Source: JBDRLV01 sp043812755 (GTDB lineage: Bacteria > Patescibacteriota > Patescibacteriia > UBA9934 > GWF2-40-263). From it: a stretch of 58,733 nt of DNA. The stretch spans positions 1-58,733 of the forward strand of contig JBDRLV010000060.1 in the NCBI GenBank assembly GCA_043812755.1. The letters run 5' to 3'. The notes below the pieces were generated by a model. It saw only the letters and a program-made list of their open reading frames with translations. It was not told where the DNA came from and searched no databases. Position numbers and translations under genes: made by a program. Positions within the stretch are counted from its first letter, which is position 1; every line of letters starts with the position of its first letter. Of this stretch, positions 22,778-31,567 are shown one piece after another.

Positions 22778-24304
22778 ATGCAATTACAAAATATAACATC
22801 TTCAACACTTTTTGGTATTAATGCACAGCCTGTAATCGTTGAAACCGACATTTCACCAGGTCTACCTGCTTTTAACATTGTCGGGCTACCTGATGCATCT
22901 GTTAAAGAATCAAAAGAAAGGATAAGGGCAGCAATCAAAAACTCTGGTTTTGCTTTCCCCAGAACCAGAGTTACAGTAAACCTCGCACCTGCTGACGTAA
23001 AAAAACAAGGACCAATCTTTGATCTACCAATAGCGCTTTCGATTCTGCTTGCTCAAGGAGAATTTGACCGATTGTCTATTGAAAATACAATAATTATTGG
23101 TGAGCTCTCATTAAACGGTTCTGTACGCCCTATTGTTGGAACACTTGCCACAGCAATAATGGCAAAATCAAAAAACTTTGGAAAAATAATTGTTCCTCAA
23201 GAAAACACTCAAGAGGCAGGGTGCATAAAAAGCTTGAAAGTATTTGGTGCTAAATCAATAATTTCAATTGTTAATCACCTACAAAACAAAGAAACAATCA
23301 CACCACATAAATACATACAGCCAATAAAAAACAACAATGACTATCTTGTTGATATGGAAGATATAAAAGGCCAAGAAACAGCAAAAAGAGGAATTGAAAT
23401 TGCAGCATCAGGTTCTCATAACATCCTTATGTACGGACCACCAGGAACTGGGAAAACAATGCTTGCCAAAAGCCTTCCTTCAATACTTCCGCAACTTGAT
23501 CTTAGAGAATCTCTTGAAACAACTTCGATTGCTTCTGTTGCAGGAGAACTTGGGAAACAAAGTGGGCTGATGCAAACTCGGCCATTTCGAAACCCACACC
23601 ATTCATGCTCTGCTGTGTCCTTGGTTGGAGGTGGAACATGGCCAAAACCCGGAGAAGTGTCGCTTGCTCATCGCGGTGTTTTGTTTCTTGATGAACTGCC
23701 TGAATTTTCGCGCCATGTTCTTGAAAATCTACGACAACCACTTGAGGATGGGGAAGTCACGGTTGCTCGTGCTGCAGCTAGCTTAAAATTTCCTGCAAAA
23801 TTTATGCTTGTTGCCACAATGAATCCATGCCCATGTGGAAATAAAAATAATGAAAATAAAATTTGCACATGTTCTTTCAATGCGATTTCAAATTACCATA
23901 AAAGAATTTCAAGCCCGCTTTTAGACAGATTTGATATTTTTATTGAAGTACCAAATTTAAACGCAGAAAAATTATTAGGCAGTGGCTTACAAGAAAATTC
24001 AATGTGCGTACGACAACGGGTTCAAAACGCAAGAGAAAAACAAAAAATCAGATTCAAAAAAACAAATTTAATAACCAATTCTGAAATCCCAAATTCAAAA
24101 ATTAAAAACTGGTGTGCACCTGATATTGGTGGTATTGATCTTCTTAAAAAAGCCCTTGACTCAAAACTGATTTCTGCCCGCGGATTTGTAAAAATCCAAA
24201 AAGTTGCACGCACTATTGCTGATCTTGATAATTCTGAGCTTGTAACAGTTGATCATGTTTCAGAAGCGCTCCAGTACAGACACCGCCAAAACACGATATT
24301 TTAG
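22778..24304 (+). CDS. comM: ComM/YifB-family Mg-chelatase-like AAA+ ATPase
   Basis: A 508-residue protein: N-terminal ChlI/Lon-protease-like fold (VETDISPGLPAFNIVGLPD, then SKERIRAAIKNSGF), then AAA+ domain with Walker A GPPGTGKT at about residue 220 and Walker B VLFLDELPEF, and a C-terminal Mg-chelatase helical domain. A Cys cluster (NPCPCGNK, ICTCS) is typical. ComM is a hexameric helicase promoting branch migration during natural transformation. The start at 22778 (ttattATG) was chosen because the upstream extension runs through the lspA terminator. Confidence 0.95.
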   Translation: MQLQNITSSTLFGINAQPVIVETDISPGLPAFNIVGLPDASVKESKERIRAAIKNSGFAFPRTRVTVNLAPADVKKQGPIFDLPIALSILLAQGEFDRLSIENTIIIGELSLNGSVRPIVGTLATAIMAKSKNFGKIIVPQENTQEAGCIKSLKVFGAKSIISIVNHLQNKETITPHKYIQPIKNNNDYLVDMEDIKGQETAKRGIEIAASGSHNILMYGPPGTGKTMLAKSLPSILPQLDLRESLETTSIASVAGELGKQSGLMQTRPFRNPHHSCSAVSLVGGGTWPKPGEVSLAHRGVLFLDELPEFSRHVLENLRQPLEDGEVTVARAAASLKFPAKFMLVATMNPCPCGNKNNENKICTCSFNAISNYHKRISSPLLDRFDIFIEVPNLNAEKLLGSGLQENSMCVRQRVQNAREKQKIRFKKTNLITNSEIPNSKIKNWCAPDIGGIDLLKKALDSKLISARGFVKIQKVARTIADLDNSELVTVDHVSEALQYRHRQNTIF

Positions 24305-24314
24305 CGCAAAACTA

Positions 24315-24343
24315 TTGACAAAACCGCAAATTTGTGGTACACT
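24315..24343 (+). promoter_or_regulatory. promoter TTGACA-N17-TACACT
   Basis: TTGACA at 24315-24320 and TACACT at 24338-24343, 60 bases before the 24404 start. Confidence 0.75.
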
Positions 24344-24403
24344 CTCCTGTCATTTTTTCTTGCAATTCCATGCTTACATCTTAACGATGAGGAGAGAGAA
24401 AAC

Positions 24404-25069
24404 ATGAGAGCGTTCTTTTTTTGGTTTATGGTGTTTGTTGCCTCTGTGACAACTCTGCACTTTCGCCTTTGTAGCACTCACCCTGAAGGGCTTGCATATT
24501 TTCTGACTGAAGTACAGATCATTCAACAGGCACAAGCTTCAGTCAATAACCAAAACAAAATGGCTGGCGACCCATGGCCTGACAGTGACTTTGATGGTGT
24601 CATTGACACCTTTGATAACTGTCCGACCATGGCAAACCCTGTTCAGCAAGATCGCGATCACAACAATATTGGCGACTTCTGTGACACCAAATGCGAGGTT
24701 GAGTACCCAGAGTACGAGTACTGCGAATATAAAGCAGTAAGCGCAAGCGAGTGGTGGGATCCATACTGTCAAAACTGCTACCACAGTTACCCCAAGTGCT
24801 CTGAGCTTGAACCAGGAAACCCTGCACTTGCCACTGGCAAGTGTGATGATGTCGATGGCGATGGTCTCAAAGACCAAGTGGACAACTGCCCTGACCGCAT
24901 CAACCCTGAGCAGCGCGACACAGATGAAGACGGAGTAGGGGATGCCTGCGACAGTGAAGACTGGTGTGGCCCTCGTCCACTTCCGTGTCCTCCTCCACCA
25001 CAAGAAGAACAAAAAACAGTTGCGTATGCAACTGCTCAACAGCCCCAAACCAACAAACCATTGGACTAA
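24404..25069 (+). CDS. secreted thrombospondin type 3 repeat protein
   Basis: A 221-residue protein with an N-terminal hydrophobic signal (FFFWFMVFVASVTTL). Two calcium-binding TSP3 repeats are visible: DSDFDGVIDTFDNCP with DRDHNNIGDFCD, and DVDGDGLKDQVDNCP with DTDEDGVGDACD. Between them is a Cys/Tyr-rich insert. It is likely extracytoplasmic, Ca2+-dependent and disulfide-stabilised, possibly helped by the DsbA-like protein (inference). The start is fixed by GAGGAGAG. The C-terminus is Pro/Gln-rich. Monocistronic with a terminator. Confidence 0.85.
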   Translation: MRAFFFWFMVFVASVTTLHFRLCSTHPEGLAYFLTEVQIIQQAQASVNNQNKMAGDPWPDSDFDGVIDTFDNCPTMANPVQQDRDHNNIGDFCDTKCEVEYPEYEYCEYKAVSASEWWDPYCQNCYHSYPKCSELEPGNPALATGKCDDVDGDGLKDQVDNCPDRINPEQRDTDEDGVGDACDSEDWCGPRPLPCPPPPQEEQKTVAYATAQQPQTNKPLD

Positions 25070-25073
25070 GGCC

Positions 25074-25099
25074 AGACGGTGCATTCCACCGTCTTTTTA
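25074..25099 (+). terminator. terminator after TSP3 gene
   Basis: Perfect stem AGACGGTG/CACCGTCT, then TTTTAG. Confidence 0.8.
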
Positions 25100-25477
25100 G
25101 TTTCTAAAAATAAAATACAAACTCACCAATATCACAACCCACACAATCCCAACCAAATCCAACAGTCTCATCCTTGCTGTAAACTCATCCCAGCTTGCCC
25201 AGCCTCCATACTTCCATGAAAACCTACGACCAAACAAAACAGCAAAAACCAAAATAACAATCCCAACCACTGGAATTAAAGAAAGTGCAAAAGGTAAATA
25301 CAATCGCGCCCCCAGCGTCCACCCTTGAGTAAACAACAAACCACCAAAAGAAGGCGTTCGCAAATACTTTGCCTTACGAGCCTCATCAGGCTCAAGCACA
25401 ATATGAAAACCACAACCAGAACATTTCTTGTTTAATATATCGATTTGATCTCTGCAATTAGTACATTCTTTTTGCAT
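25097..25477 (-). CDS. zinc-ribbon membrane protein
   Basis: A 126-residue protein. The N-terminal zinc ribbon is C5-x2-C8 and C19-x2-C22 (CTNC, CSGC). Two hydrophobic segments follow (LYLPFALSLIPVVGIVILVF, LLDLVGIVWVVILVSLYFIF). Family unknown. It starts 3 bp after the LysM/M23 gene stop, so they are probably cotranscribed. Confidence 0.75.
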   Translation of the reverse strand: MQKECTNCRDQIDILNKKCSGCGFHIVLEPDEARKAKYLRTPSFGGLLFTQGWTLGARLYLPFALSLIPVVGIVILVFAVLFGRRFSWKYGGWASWDEFTARMRLLDLVGIVWVVILVSLYFIFRN

Positions 25478-25480
25478 ATA

Positions 25481-26746
25481 TTACCGGATGTAATCAAGCG
25501 GATTCTTACGAACTCCATTCTTAATTACCTCAAAGTGTAAATGCGTACCTGTTGAACGCCCAGTAGACCCAGACTGTGCAATTGCCTGACCAGCATAAAC
25601 AGTATCCCCAACAGAAACATAATTTTTTGAATGATGTGCATAACGCGCAACCAAACCACCACCGTGGTTTATTTCAACCATAATTCCATAATCTCCACGC
25701 CAACCAGAATACGTTACAACACCTGGAGCTGCTGCATAACTCTTTGTGGAATAATCAGCATCAATATCCAAACCAGTATGACGCCAACCAAAATATTGAG
25801 TAATAACTCGCATGTCTGTTGGCCATATCCAATTCCCAGAACCAGCACCACTTCCAGTAAAAAATTGACTAACAGATGCTGTCCTACGAACAACAGGTGC
25901 AGAAATCTCTCCTCCTGGAATCATTAGCTCTTCCCCAATAACCAAATCATCAGCACTTGCCAATTGATTAAAACTGATCACCTCGTCAATATCAGCATCG
26001 AAAGTTTTTGCAATCTTCAATAACGTATCACCTTTCTTTACAGTATACATAACACCATCCACCTGCGGTATAGTAATTTTTTGACCAGGTTTGATAAGAC
26101 TCTGAAAAGTCAAATTGTTTGACCAAAGCAAAGTACTTACATTTAACCCATAACTTTCTGCAATTGACCAAATACTATCGCCTTCCTCAACAATATATTG
26201 CTCAACAGCTTCCCGTACAGAAACTGAATCCATTGGCAATTTAAATGTTGGCACAACATCAATTTGAGATGGAAAAGTAGAAGTATATTCATCCCCAGCA
26301 TAATCAAAATCAATATGAGCTGATGCATCAATTGATCCATCTCCAAAATAAGAAGTTTCATGACGCTCAAATGATTGCGTTGCCTGCACAACAGTTACAG
26401 TATCTAAATCATCTTGAGAAACCAACCCATACAGCAAACTTTTTTGACCATAAGTTTCAGCACGCACTGAACCAACTCCAACATTAGATACTATTGTTAA
26501 AACACAAACAGCCACAATAATAAAATGAATCGCAAACCTGTTTGCTATTATGTACAAAAATTTTTGTTTAGCAGGAAGTGTTAACCAATTAATTTTTCTT
26601 TTAAAAAATAACGCCACTCGATATGAAGGAACAACAATATTGCGCAACAAAACCCGGCTAGCAAATCTGGCTGGCCCAAAAATAAATAAAAATGCTGGCG
26701 GGGCGTATCTTTTAAAATAAATAAGAACTCGCAATAACCCCAGCAA
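25481..26746 (-). CDS. LysM + M23 peptidoglycan endopeptidase
   Basis: A membrane-anchored protein of about 421 residues. One transmembrane segment at about 70-88 (AIHFIIVAVCVLTIVS), two LysM modules (about 183-230, VEEGDSIWSIAESYGL; about 232-280, YTVKKGDTLLKIAKTF) and a C-terminal M23 zinc metallopeptidase with HTGLDID and HLHFE ligands. It probably trims or remodels peptidoglycan cross-bridges. No ATG lies in the first 80 codons: TTG 26746 is the best standard start, though the frame is open to an ATT at 26788, so the exact N-terminus is uncertain. Confidence 0.88.
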   Translation of the reverse strand: MLGLLRVLIYFKRYAPPAFLFIFGPARFASRVLLRNIVVPSYRVALFFKRKINWLTLPAKQKFLYIIANRFAIHFIIVAVCVLTIVSNVGVGSVRAETYGQKSLLYGLVSQDDLDTVTVVQATQSFERHETSYFGDGSIDASAHIDFDYAGDEYTSTFPSQIDVVPTFKLPMDSVSVREAVEQYIVEEGDSIWSIAESYGLNVSTLLWSNNLTFQSLIKPGQKITIPQVDGVMYTVKKGDTLLKIAKTFDADIDEVISFNQLASADDLVIGEELMIPGGEISAPVVRRTASVSQFFTGSGAGSGNWIWPTDMRVITQYFGWRHTGLDIDADYSTKSYAAAPGVVTYSGWRGDYGIMVEINHGGGLVARYAHHSKNYVSVGDTVYAGQAIAQSGSTGRSTGTHLHFEVIKNGVRKNPLDYIR

Positions 26747-26856
26747 GGCACGAACTGTATATTGTTTTATTACAATTTTGATATTAATCTAATTAATTGC
26801 AACCCGTATTTTACACAAAAAACCCTTTAGTGTCAATCCTAAAATCCGAAAAATAA

Positions 26857-27462
26857 TTAATAATATTGTGCAATAGTACTATATGTTTTTCTGTGAATAG
26901 GGCAGGGTCCATGTTGTTTAAGGAGATCTCTGTGTTTTTGTGTTGCATAACCCATGTGAATCTCAAATAAATATTCAGGGTATATTGTTGCATACTGGCA
27001 CATGATTCTGTCTCTTGTAACTTTAGCTACAATAGATCCTGCTGCAATTGATTTGATATATCTATCACCTTTCACAACACCTCTTTGAGGAATATCAATT
27101 TCTGGGATTGTCCAAGCATCAACAAGAATAAAATCCACTCCTGAGATTCCTCCAACTGCTCTTTTCATTGCCAACAGCCCAGATTGCCTTATGCCAATCT
27201 TTTCTATTTCTTCAACACTGGCCTGCCCAGCACTCCATGCAACTGCTTTATCACAAATTTGAAAATATACTTTTTCTCTTTTTGAAGCACTAATTAATTT
27301 ACTATCACACAGCCCTTCAATACTTGAATCAAGCGACAAAACAACTGCCCCAGCAACAACAGGACCTGCCAAAGAACCGCACCCTGCCTCATCAACCCCA
27401 ACTATTACATTGTACCCCAAAGCACTTAGCTCGCGTTCAATTTTGAATGTTGGGATAACCAT
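26857..27462 (-). CDS. rnhB: ribonuclease HII
   Basis: About 201 residues. Cytoplasmic enzyme removing RNA from RNA-DNA hybrids. Active-site VGVDEAGCGSLAGPVVAGAV supplies Asp and Glu; DSKLISASKRE and VDAWTIPEI supply the remaining motifs. GSIVAKVTRDRIM is the family-typical basic helix. The usual Arg of DEAGRG is Cys here, a known natural variant. Met 27462 is preferred to 27489 because the conserved fold starts just after it. Confidence 0.95.
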   Translation of the reverse strand: MVIPTFKIERELSALGYNVIVGVDEAGCGSLAGPVVAGAVVLSLDSSIEGLCDSKLISASKREKVYFQICDKAVAWSAGQASVEEIEKIGIRQSGLLAMKRAVGGISGVDFILVDAWTIPEIDIPQRGVVKGDRYIKSIAAGSIVAKVTRDRIMCQYATIYPEYLFEIHMGYATQKHRDLLKQHGPCPIHRKTYSTIAQYY

Positions 27463-27583
27463 ATATTGACTGAATCGGATATTTTTCATAGTATATCATC
27501 ATTGAAACAAAATGGTTATTATGAAATGGTACAGAATAAACCATTCGACCAAATAGCCATTTTAACTAATAAACACATAATTT

Positions 27584-29569
27584 ATGATATTATACGCAAT
27601 CGGTGCATCAATTCTCGCACTTTTGTACGGTGTTATCCTTATCCATTGGATATTAAAAAAACCAAGCGGAGATGGAAAAATGAAAGGCATTGCTCTTGCA
27701 ATCCAAGAGGGTGCAAATGCCTACATGGCAAGACAGTACAAAACAGTTGCCATTATTGGAATAATTCTTTTTTTGATTCTTGGCATAGTTCTAAACTGGA
27801 CCATTGCTGCTGGATTCGCTGTTGGCGCTATTTTTTCAGCACTTGCAGGATACATTGGAATGTCAGTTTCTGTACGAGCAAATGTTAGAACAACAGAGGC
27901 TGCAAAAACTGGTCTTAAACAAGCACTCGAAGTCGCAGTGCGTGGTGGTTCTGTAACAGGATTATTTGTTGTTGGATTTGGACTTCTTGGCGTTGCTGGA
28001 TTTTATGCTATTACTCAAGATGTAAACGCTTTAATTGGGCTTGGATTTGGAGGATCACTAATCAGTGTGTTCGCAAGACTTGGCGGTGGAATTTTTACAA
28101 AAGCTGCAGACGTTGGAGCTGACCTTGTTGGAAAAACAGAAGCTGGAATTCCTGAAGATGATCCAAGAAATCCTGCAGTCATCGCAGACAATGTTGGCGA
28201 TAATGTAGGAGACTGCGCAGGCATGGCAGCAGATTTGTTTGAAACTTATGCAGTAACATTAGTTGCAACAATGCTTTTGGGCACACTTCTTTACCCAAAC
28301 TCTCCAGCATTTATTATATACCCACTAATGCTTGGGGCTGTTGCAATCATAGCTTCTATTGTTGGAACTTTCTTTATCAGACTTGGCTCAAACAACAACA
28401 TAATGCATGCGCTTTATAAAGGCTTGGCTGTTGCAGGAGTTTTAGCTGCTATTGGATTTTGGCCAATTACAAAATACATTCTTGGTGGTCAGGCGCTTGT
28501 TAACACAACAAACCTTTTCTTATCAGCAATTATTGGTCTTGTTATAACAGGACTTTTAATGATCATTACTGAATACTACACAGGAACACAATACAGCCCT
28601 GTGCGAAAACTTGCTGAAAGTTCTCAATCAGGCCATGGAACAAATCTTATAAGCGGTCTTGCGCTTTCCATGAAATCAACTGCACTACCTGTTCTTACAA
28701 TCGTTATTGGAATTCTCTTAGCATATTATTTTGGCGAGCTTTATGGAATTGCCATTGCTGCAATGTCTATGCTCTCACTCACAGGAGTAATAGTCGCTAT
28801 GGATGCCTATGGCCCAATAACAGACAATGCAGGTGGAATTGCTGAAATGGCTGATCTCTCTGAGGAAGTTCGAAATATTACAGACCCACTAGACGCTGTT
28901 GGAAACACAACCAAAGCTGTTACAAAAGCATATGCAATTGGTTCAGCCGGGCTTGCAGCACTAGTGTTGTTTGGAGACTATGTTCATACTGCAGCCAGTG
29001 CTGGACGAGTATTAAATTTTGATCTTGAACGACCAGATGTAATTGCAGGACTTTTCCTTGGCGGACTTGTAACCTATTTATTTGGAGCAATGGCAATGGA
29101 AGCTGTTGGAAAAGCAGCAAGTGGAGTTGTTGAGGAAGTTCGTAGACAATTTCGAGAAATCCCAGGAATCATGGAAGGAACAACAAAACCTGAATATGGT
29201 AAAGCAGTTGATATTGTGACGCGAAGTGCTATCCGTATGATGATTGTTCCATCTCTTCTTGCTGTGTTTGCACCTGTAATTGTTGGTTTTGCTCTTGGTG
29301 CTGAAGCTCTTGGTGGTCTTCTTATTGGATCCATTATCACAGGAATTTTTGTTGCAATTTCAATGACAACAGGTGGTGGTGCTTGGGACAATGCAAAAAA
29401 ATATATTGAATCAGGGAACTTTGGTGGAAAGGGAAGCTTTGCTCACCAGGCAGCAGTAACAGGAGACACTGTTGGAGACCCGTATAAAGATACTGCTGGC
29501 CCAGCAATTAACCCAATGATTAAAATATTAAATATTGTTGCGCTACTGATTGTTGGACTGATAATCTAA
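27584..29569 (+). CDS. hppA: membrane-bound proton-pumping pyrophosphatase
   Basis: A 661-residue integral membrane protein with about 15-16 transmembrane helices. It couples PPi hydrolysis to ion pumping. PPi-binding signatures: DVGADLVGKTEAG, EDDPRNPAVIADNVGDNVGD, and C-terminal GDTVGDPYKDTAGPAIN. At the K+-dependence site it reads GNTTKAVTK, with Lys and Thr as in K+-independent H+ pumps, so H+ transport without K+ activation is predicted. It may supply proton-motive force in a cell that probably lacks a respiratory chain (inference). Confidence 0.97.
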   Translation: MILYAIGASILALLYGVILIHWILKKPSGDGKMKGIALAIQEGANAYMARQYKTVAIIGIILFLILGIVLNWTIAAGFAVGAIFSALAGYIGMSVSVRANVRTTEAAKTGLKQALEVAVRGGSVTGLFVVGFGLLGVAGFYAITQDVNALIGLGFGGSLISVFARLGGGIFTKAADVGADLVGKTEAGIPEDDPRNPAVIADNVGDNVGDCAGMAADLFETYAVTLVATMLLGTLLYPNSPAFIIYPLMLGAVAIIASIVGTFFIRLGSNNNIMHALYKGLAVAGVLAAIGFWPITKYILGGQALVNTTNLFLSAIIGLVITGLLMIITEYYTGTQYSPVRKLAESSQSGHGTNLISGLALSMKSTALPVLTIVIGILLAYYFGELYGIAIAAMSMLSLTGVIVAMDAYGPITDNAGGIAEMADLSEEVRNITDPLDAVGNTTKAVTKAYAIGSAGLAALVLFGDYVHTAASAGRVLNFDLERPDVIAGLFLGGLVTYLFGAMAMEAVGKAASGVVEEVRRQFREIPGIMEGTTKPEYGKAVDIVTRSAIRMMIVPSLLAVFAPVIVGFALGAEALGGLLIGSIITGIFVAISMTTGGGAWDNAKKYIESGNFGGKGSFAHQAAVTGDTVGDPYKDTAGPAINPMIKILNIVALLIVGLII

Positions 29570-29595
29570 TATAAACATGATACGATTCGCTCGAT

Positions 29596-29638
29596 AGATT
29601 CCCGCTCTTTATGGACATTCAGACAAGACCGGGAATCT
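29596..29638. repeat. 43-bp dispersed palindrome, copy 1
   Basis: AGATTCCCG and CGGGAATCT enclose a centre containing CATTCAG. It is the reverse-orientation homologue of 44729-44771, with similarity continuing into the flanks on both sides (29576-29645). Confidence 0.8.
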
Positions 29639-29644
29639 CAGAAC

Positions 29645-29680
29645 AAAAAAGCCGCCAGAGAACCTGGCGGTTTAGTTTTA
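29645..29680. terminator. bidirectional terminator after hppA
   Basis: Stem GCCGCCAG/CTGGCGGT preceded by A6 and followed by TTAGTTTTA, between hppA and the convergent 30415 gene. Confidence 0.7.
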
Positions 29681-29698
29681 TGTATAGGAAAGAACAGA

Positions 29699-30415
29699 TT
29701 ACTTACCTTGGCGTGTCATCACAGCCACAATGCCTGCAACCTGCTGTTGGGTCAGGCGTCGCTTGAGACGAATCACACGCATGAGGCGCTTCCAATCAGG
29801 AGACCCTTTTTGTGTGTTTGCAACGACTGCATCAACAACAGCGCGATCATAGTCGTCGACATCATACTCTTTCTGCTTTGGCGGTTGATCAGCACGACCG
29901 TGAACCTTTTGTCTTGATTCCCAAGACACAGGATCAGTTGTCACAGAGGCAATTGAAACTAATGACACTGGTGCAGAAGCATTCGCACGAGCATCTGGCT
30001 GTTTGGACATGGGCTTCTTCACAGGCCTCTTCTTGGTCTTTTCGCGAACAACAGATGGCTGTGTAGGAGCCGAAGGCTCTGGCAAGGAACCTTGATCACC
30101 AGAAGAGGCATCGCTTGTGCCATTGCTTCGTCGTGTATTGCCAGAAAGCACTCCACGCACCTGCTCAGGCGTGAGGCCAAGCTCAACGCATAGCGCATCA
30201 CGCACTCCACCCTCAAGCCATGAGTCATCTGATGTTTCATCACGCACAGCCAAGATACGATCTCGGCTCTTGTCACTCAAAGTCTTTGTGATGGTCTGAG
30301 GCAATTTCATGCCTCCCTCACGATTGGCCACTGCTTCAATCACGCGCATCCATCGCGCTGTGTTGAAACAAAGTCGCCCGCAAAACTCCAGCACACTTGC
30401 AAGATCTGCTTTCAC
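29699..30415 (-). CDS. hypothetical basic/disordered protein
   Basis: A 238-residue protein with GTG start at 30415, preceded by AAGGAG. The N-terminal 85 residues are helical (FNTARWMRVIEAVANREGG). The middle is a low-complexity Ser/Pro/Lys linker with EKTKKRPVKKPMSKQ. The C-terminal 60 residues form a helical domain rich in Arg/Lys (DWKRLMRVIRLKRRLTQQQVAGIVAVM). No family recognised; a nucleic-acid-binding role is possible from charge. It lies 12 bp downstream of the MTase-like gene, so the two form an operon. Confidence 0.7.
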   Translation of the reverse strand: MKADLASVLEFCGRLCFNTARWMRVIEAVANREGGMKLPQTITKTLSDKSRDRILAVRDETSDDSWLEGGVRDALCVELGLTPEQVRGVLSGNTRRSNGTSDASSGDQGSLPEPSAPTQPSVVREKTKKRPVKKPMSKQPDARANASAPVSLVSIASVTTDPVSWESRQKVHGRADQPPKQKEYDVDDYDRAVVDAVVANTQKGSPDWKRLMRVIRLKRRLTQQQVAGIVAVMTRQGK

Positions 30416-30427
30416 TGTTTCTCCTTT

Positions 30428-31426
30428 TCACTCAAAAGTGATTTTCACACCATTCTTGTCTAAAAACACAAGTGGCTGGCGAAGTGCAAGCCGCCACACA
30501 TCCTCGAGAACTTCGCGTGCAGTTGGTTGATCCTGCGGATCAGCCTCGCGAAAGTAAAATAACCATGTTCGCATTGGCTGACCAGATTGAGTTCTATAGG
30601 CAAAATGCTGAAACGCTTGAACACGATACTGACATCTTCGCTCTTCAAGCAACTTGCCAAGCCTTGAGTCTGATGAAGCAACAAAGAAACTTTCTGCACT
30701 GCATTTCTTTGCCATTGCCTCAATGCGCGAAAGTGGAACATTCAATCTTTTCAAAAACCCTGAGTCCAGCCGACCGTACAAACCATCATTCTGGATTTCT
30801 GTAACACTAAGCCCAATCACAACCCACCACAAAAGCCCAAGTTCCCATGCTAGTTGTCTGGCTGAACTGGCCTTTGAATGAAAAAACCGCATAAATGCAT
30901 CGTGACGACGAAGCATGCTCCCATAATCAGAGTAAAACTCGCTCGGATCTTCAATCGCTGAAAGAAACTTCAGGATATTCGCGACTCCTTGAGAGACAGT
31001 TCCGCGGTCACGTGCTACGTAACTTGTCACAGACATATATCCATCAGGAGAACCTGGAAAAATCCGAAACACAGAAAGCAGGTCTTCCAAGTCTGTGTGA
31101 TAGCTTCCGTCAAAGTCAAGACTTGCAAAAACAAAGCGTGAAAAATGCAATTGTTCTGCCATGTCAACAGCTTTGCGAAGATCACCTAGATACAACCTGA
31201 TTCCAGAATTCACAGATGCAATCTGTGCAAACGTTTCACTGTCATGCTCTGCACCAATTAAATTTACTGGAAGAATCCCTTTTTTCACAAAACCAGGAAG
31301 TTCAAGATTTTCTCGCCCTGGTAAATACAATCCAGTTGAACCTGCTGGAAACTGTGGTGGCATGAATCCGAGAAACATGTCTCTCACAGCATTTTTTGCT
31401 TTATAATCATAGCTTCTTTGAGCCAT
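30428..31426 (-). CDS. Rossmann methyltransferase-like protein
   Basis: About 332 residues from ATG 31426, which follows a near-perfect Shine-Dalgarno GGAGGTGAT; the longer frame to 31492 overlaps the promoter. The order LYLPGRENLEL, LIGAEHDSETF, IRLYLGDLRKA, FVFASLDFDGSYHTDLEDLL resembles strands 1-4 of methyltransferases seen in mobile elements, with the acidic residue after strand 2 (GAEHD) and GDL at strand 3. A classic GxGxG is replaced by LPGRENLEL. Substrate and activity are unknown. It forms an operon with 29699-30415. Confidence 0.55.
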   Translation of the reverse strand: MAQRSYDYKAKNAVRDMFLGFMPPQFPAGSTGLYLPGRENLELPGFVKKGILPVNLIGAEHDSETFAQIASVNSGIRLYLGDLRKAVDMAEQLHFSRFVFASLDFDGSYHTDLEDLLSVFRIFPGSPDGYMSVTSYVARDRGTVSQGVANILKFLSAIEDPSEFYSDYGSMLRRHDAFMRFFHSKASSARQLAWELGLLWWVVIGLSVTEIQNDGLYGRLDSGFLKRLNVPLSRIEAMAKKCSAESFFVASSDSRLGKLLEERRCQYRVQAFQHFAYRTQSGQPMRTWLFYFREADPQDQPTAREVLEDVWRLALRQPLVFLDKNGVKITFE

Positions 31427-31463
31427 AATCACCTCCAATTGATTTTCAAAGAACAGACAGGCA

Positions 31464-31492
31464 ATCGTAGCAAAAAGATGTCGATAAGTCAA
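31464..31492 (-). promoter_or_regulatory. promoter TTGACT-N17-TACGAT
   Basis: Minus-strand -35 at 31492-31487 and -10 at 31469-31464 with a 17-base spacer, driving the MTase-like gene. It is back to back with the 31499 promoter. Confidence 0.7.
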
Positions 31493-31498
31493 GCAATA

Positions 31499-31527
31499 TT
31501 GACAAAAATGATTTTAGCTGTTAATGT
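31499..31527 (+). promoter_or_regulatory. promoter TTGACA-N17-TAATGT
   Basis: The -35 TTGACA is exact and the -10 is weaker. It drives the 31568 gene and is divergent with the adjacent minus-strand promoter. Confidence 0.65.
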
Positions 31528-31567
31528 AATCTACCAAGTTGAAATAACTTGAAAAACGGAGGCAAAA

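Noticed and set aside
30428..30804. Plus-strand frames over the MTase-like gene
   Set aside because: They are shadows of a gene with an excellent Shine-Dalgarno and promoter on the minus strand.
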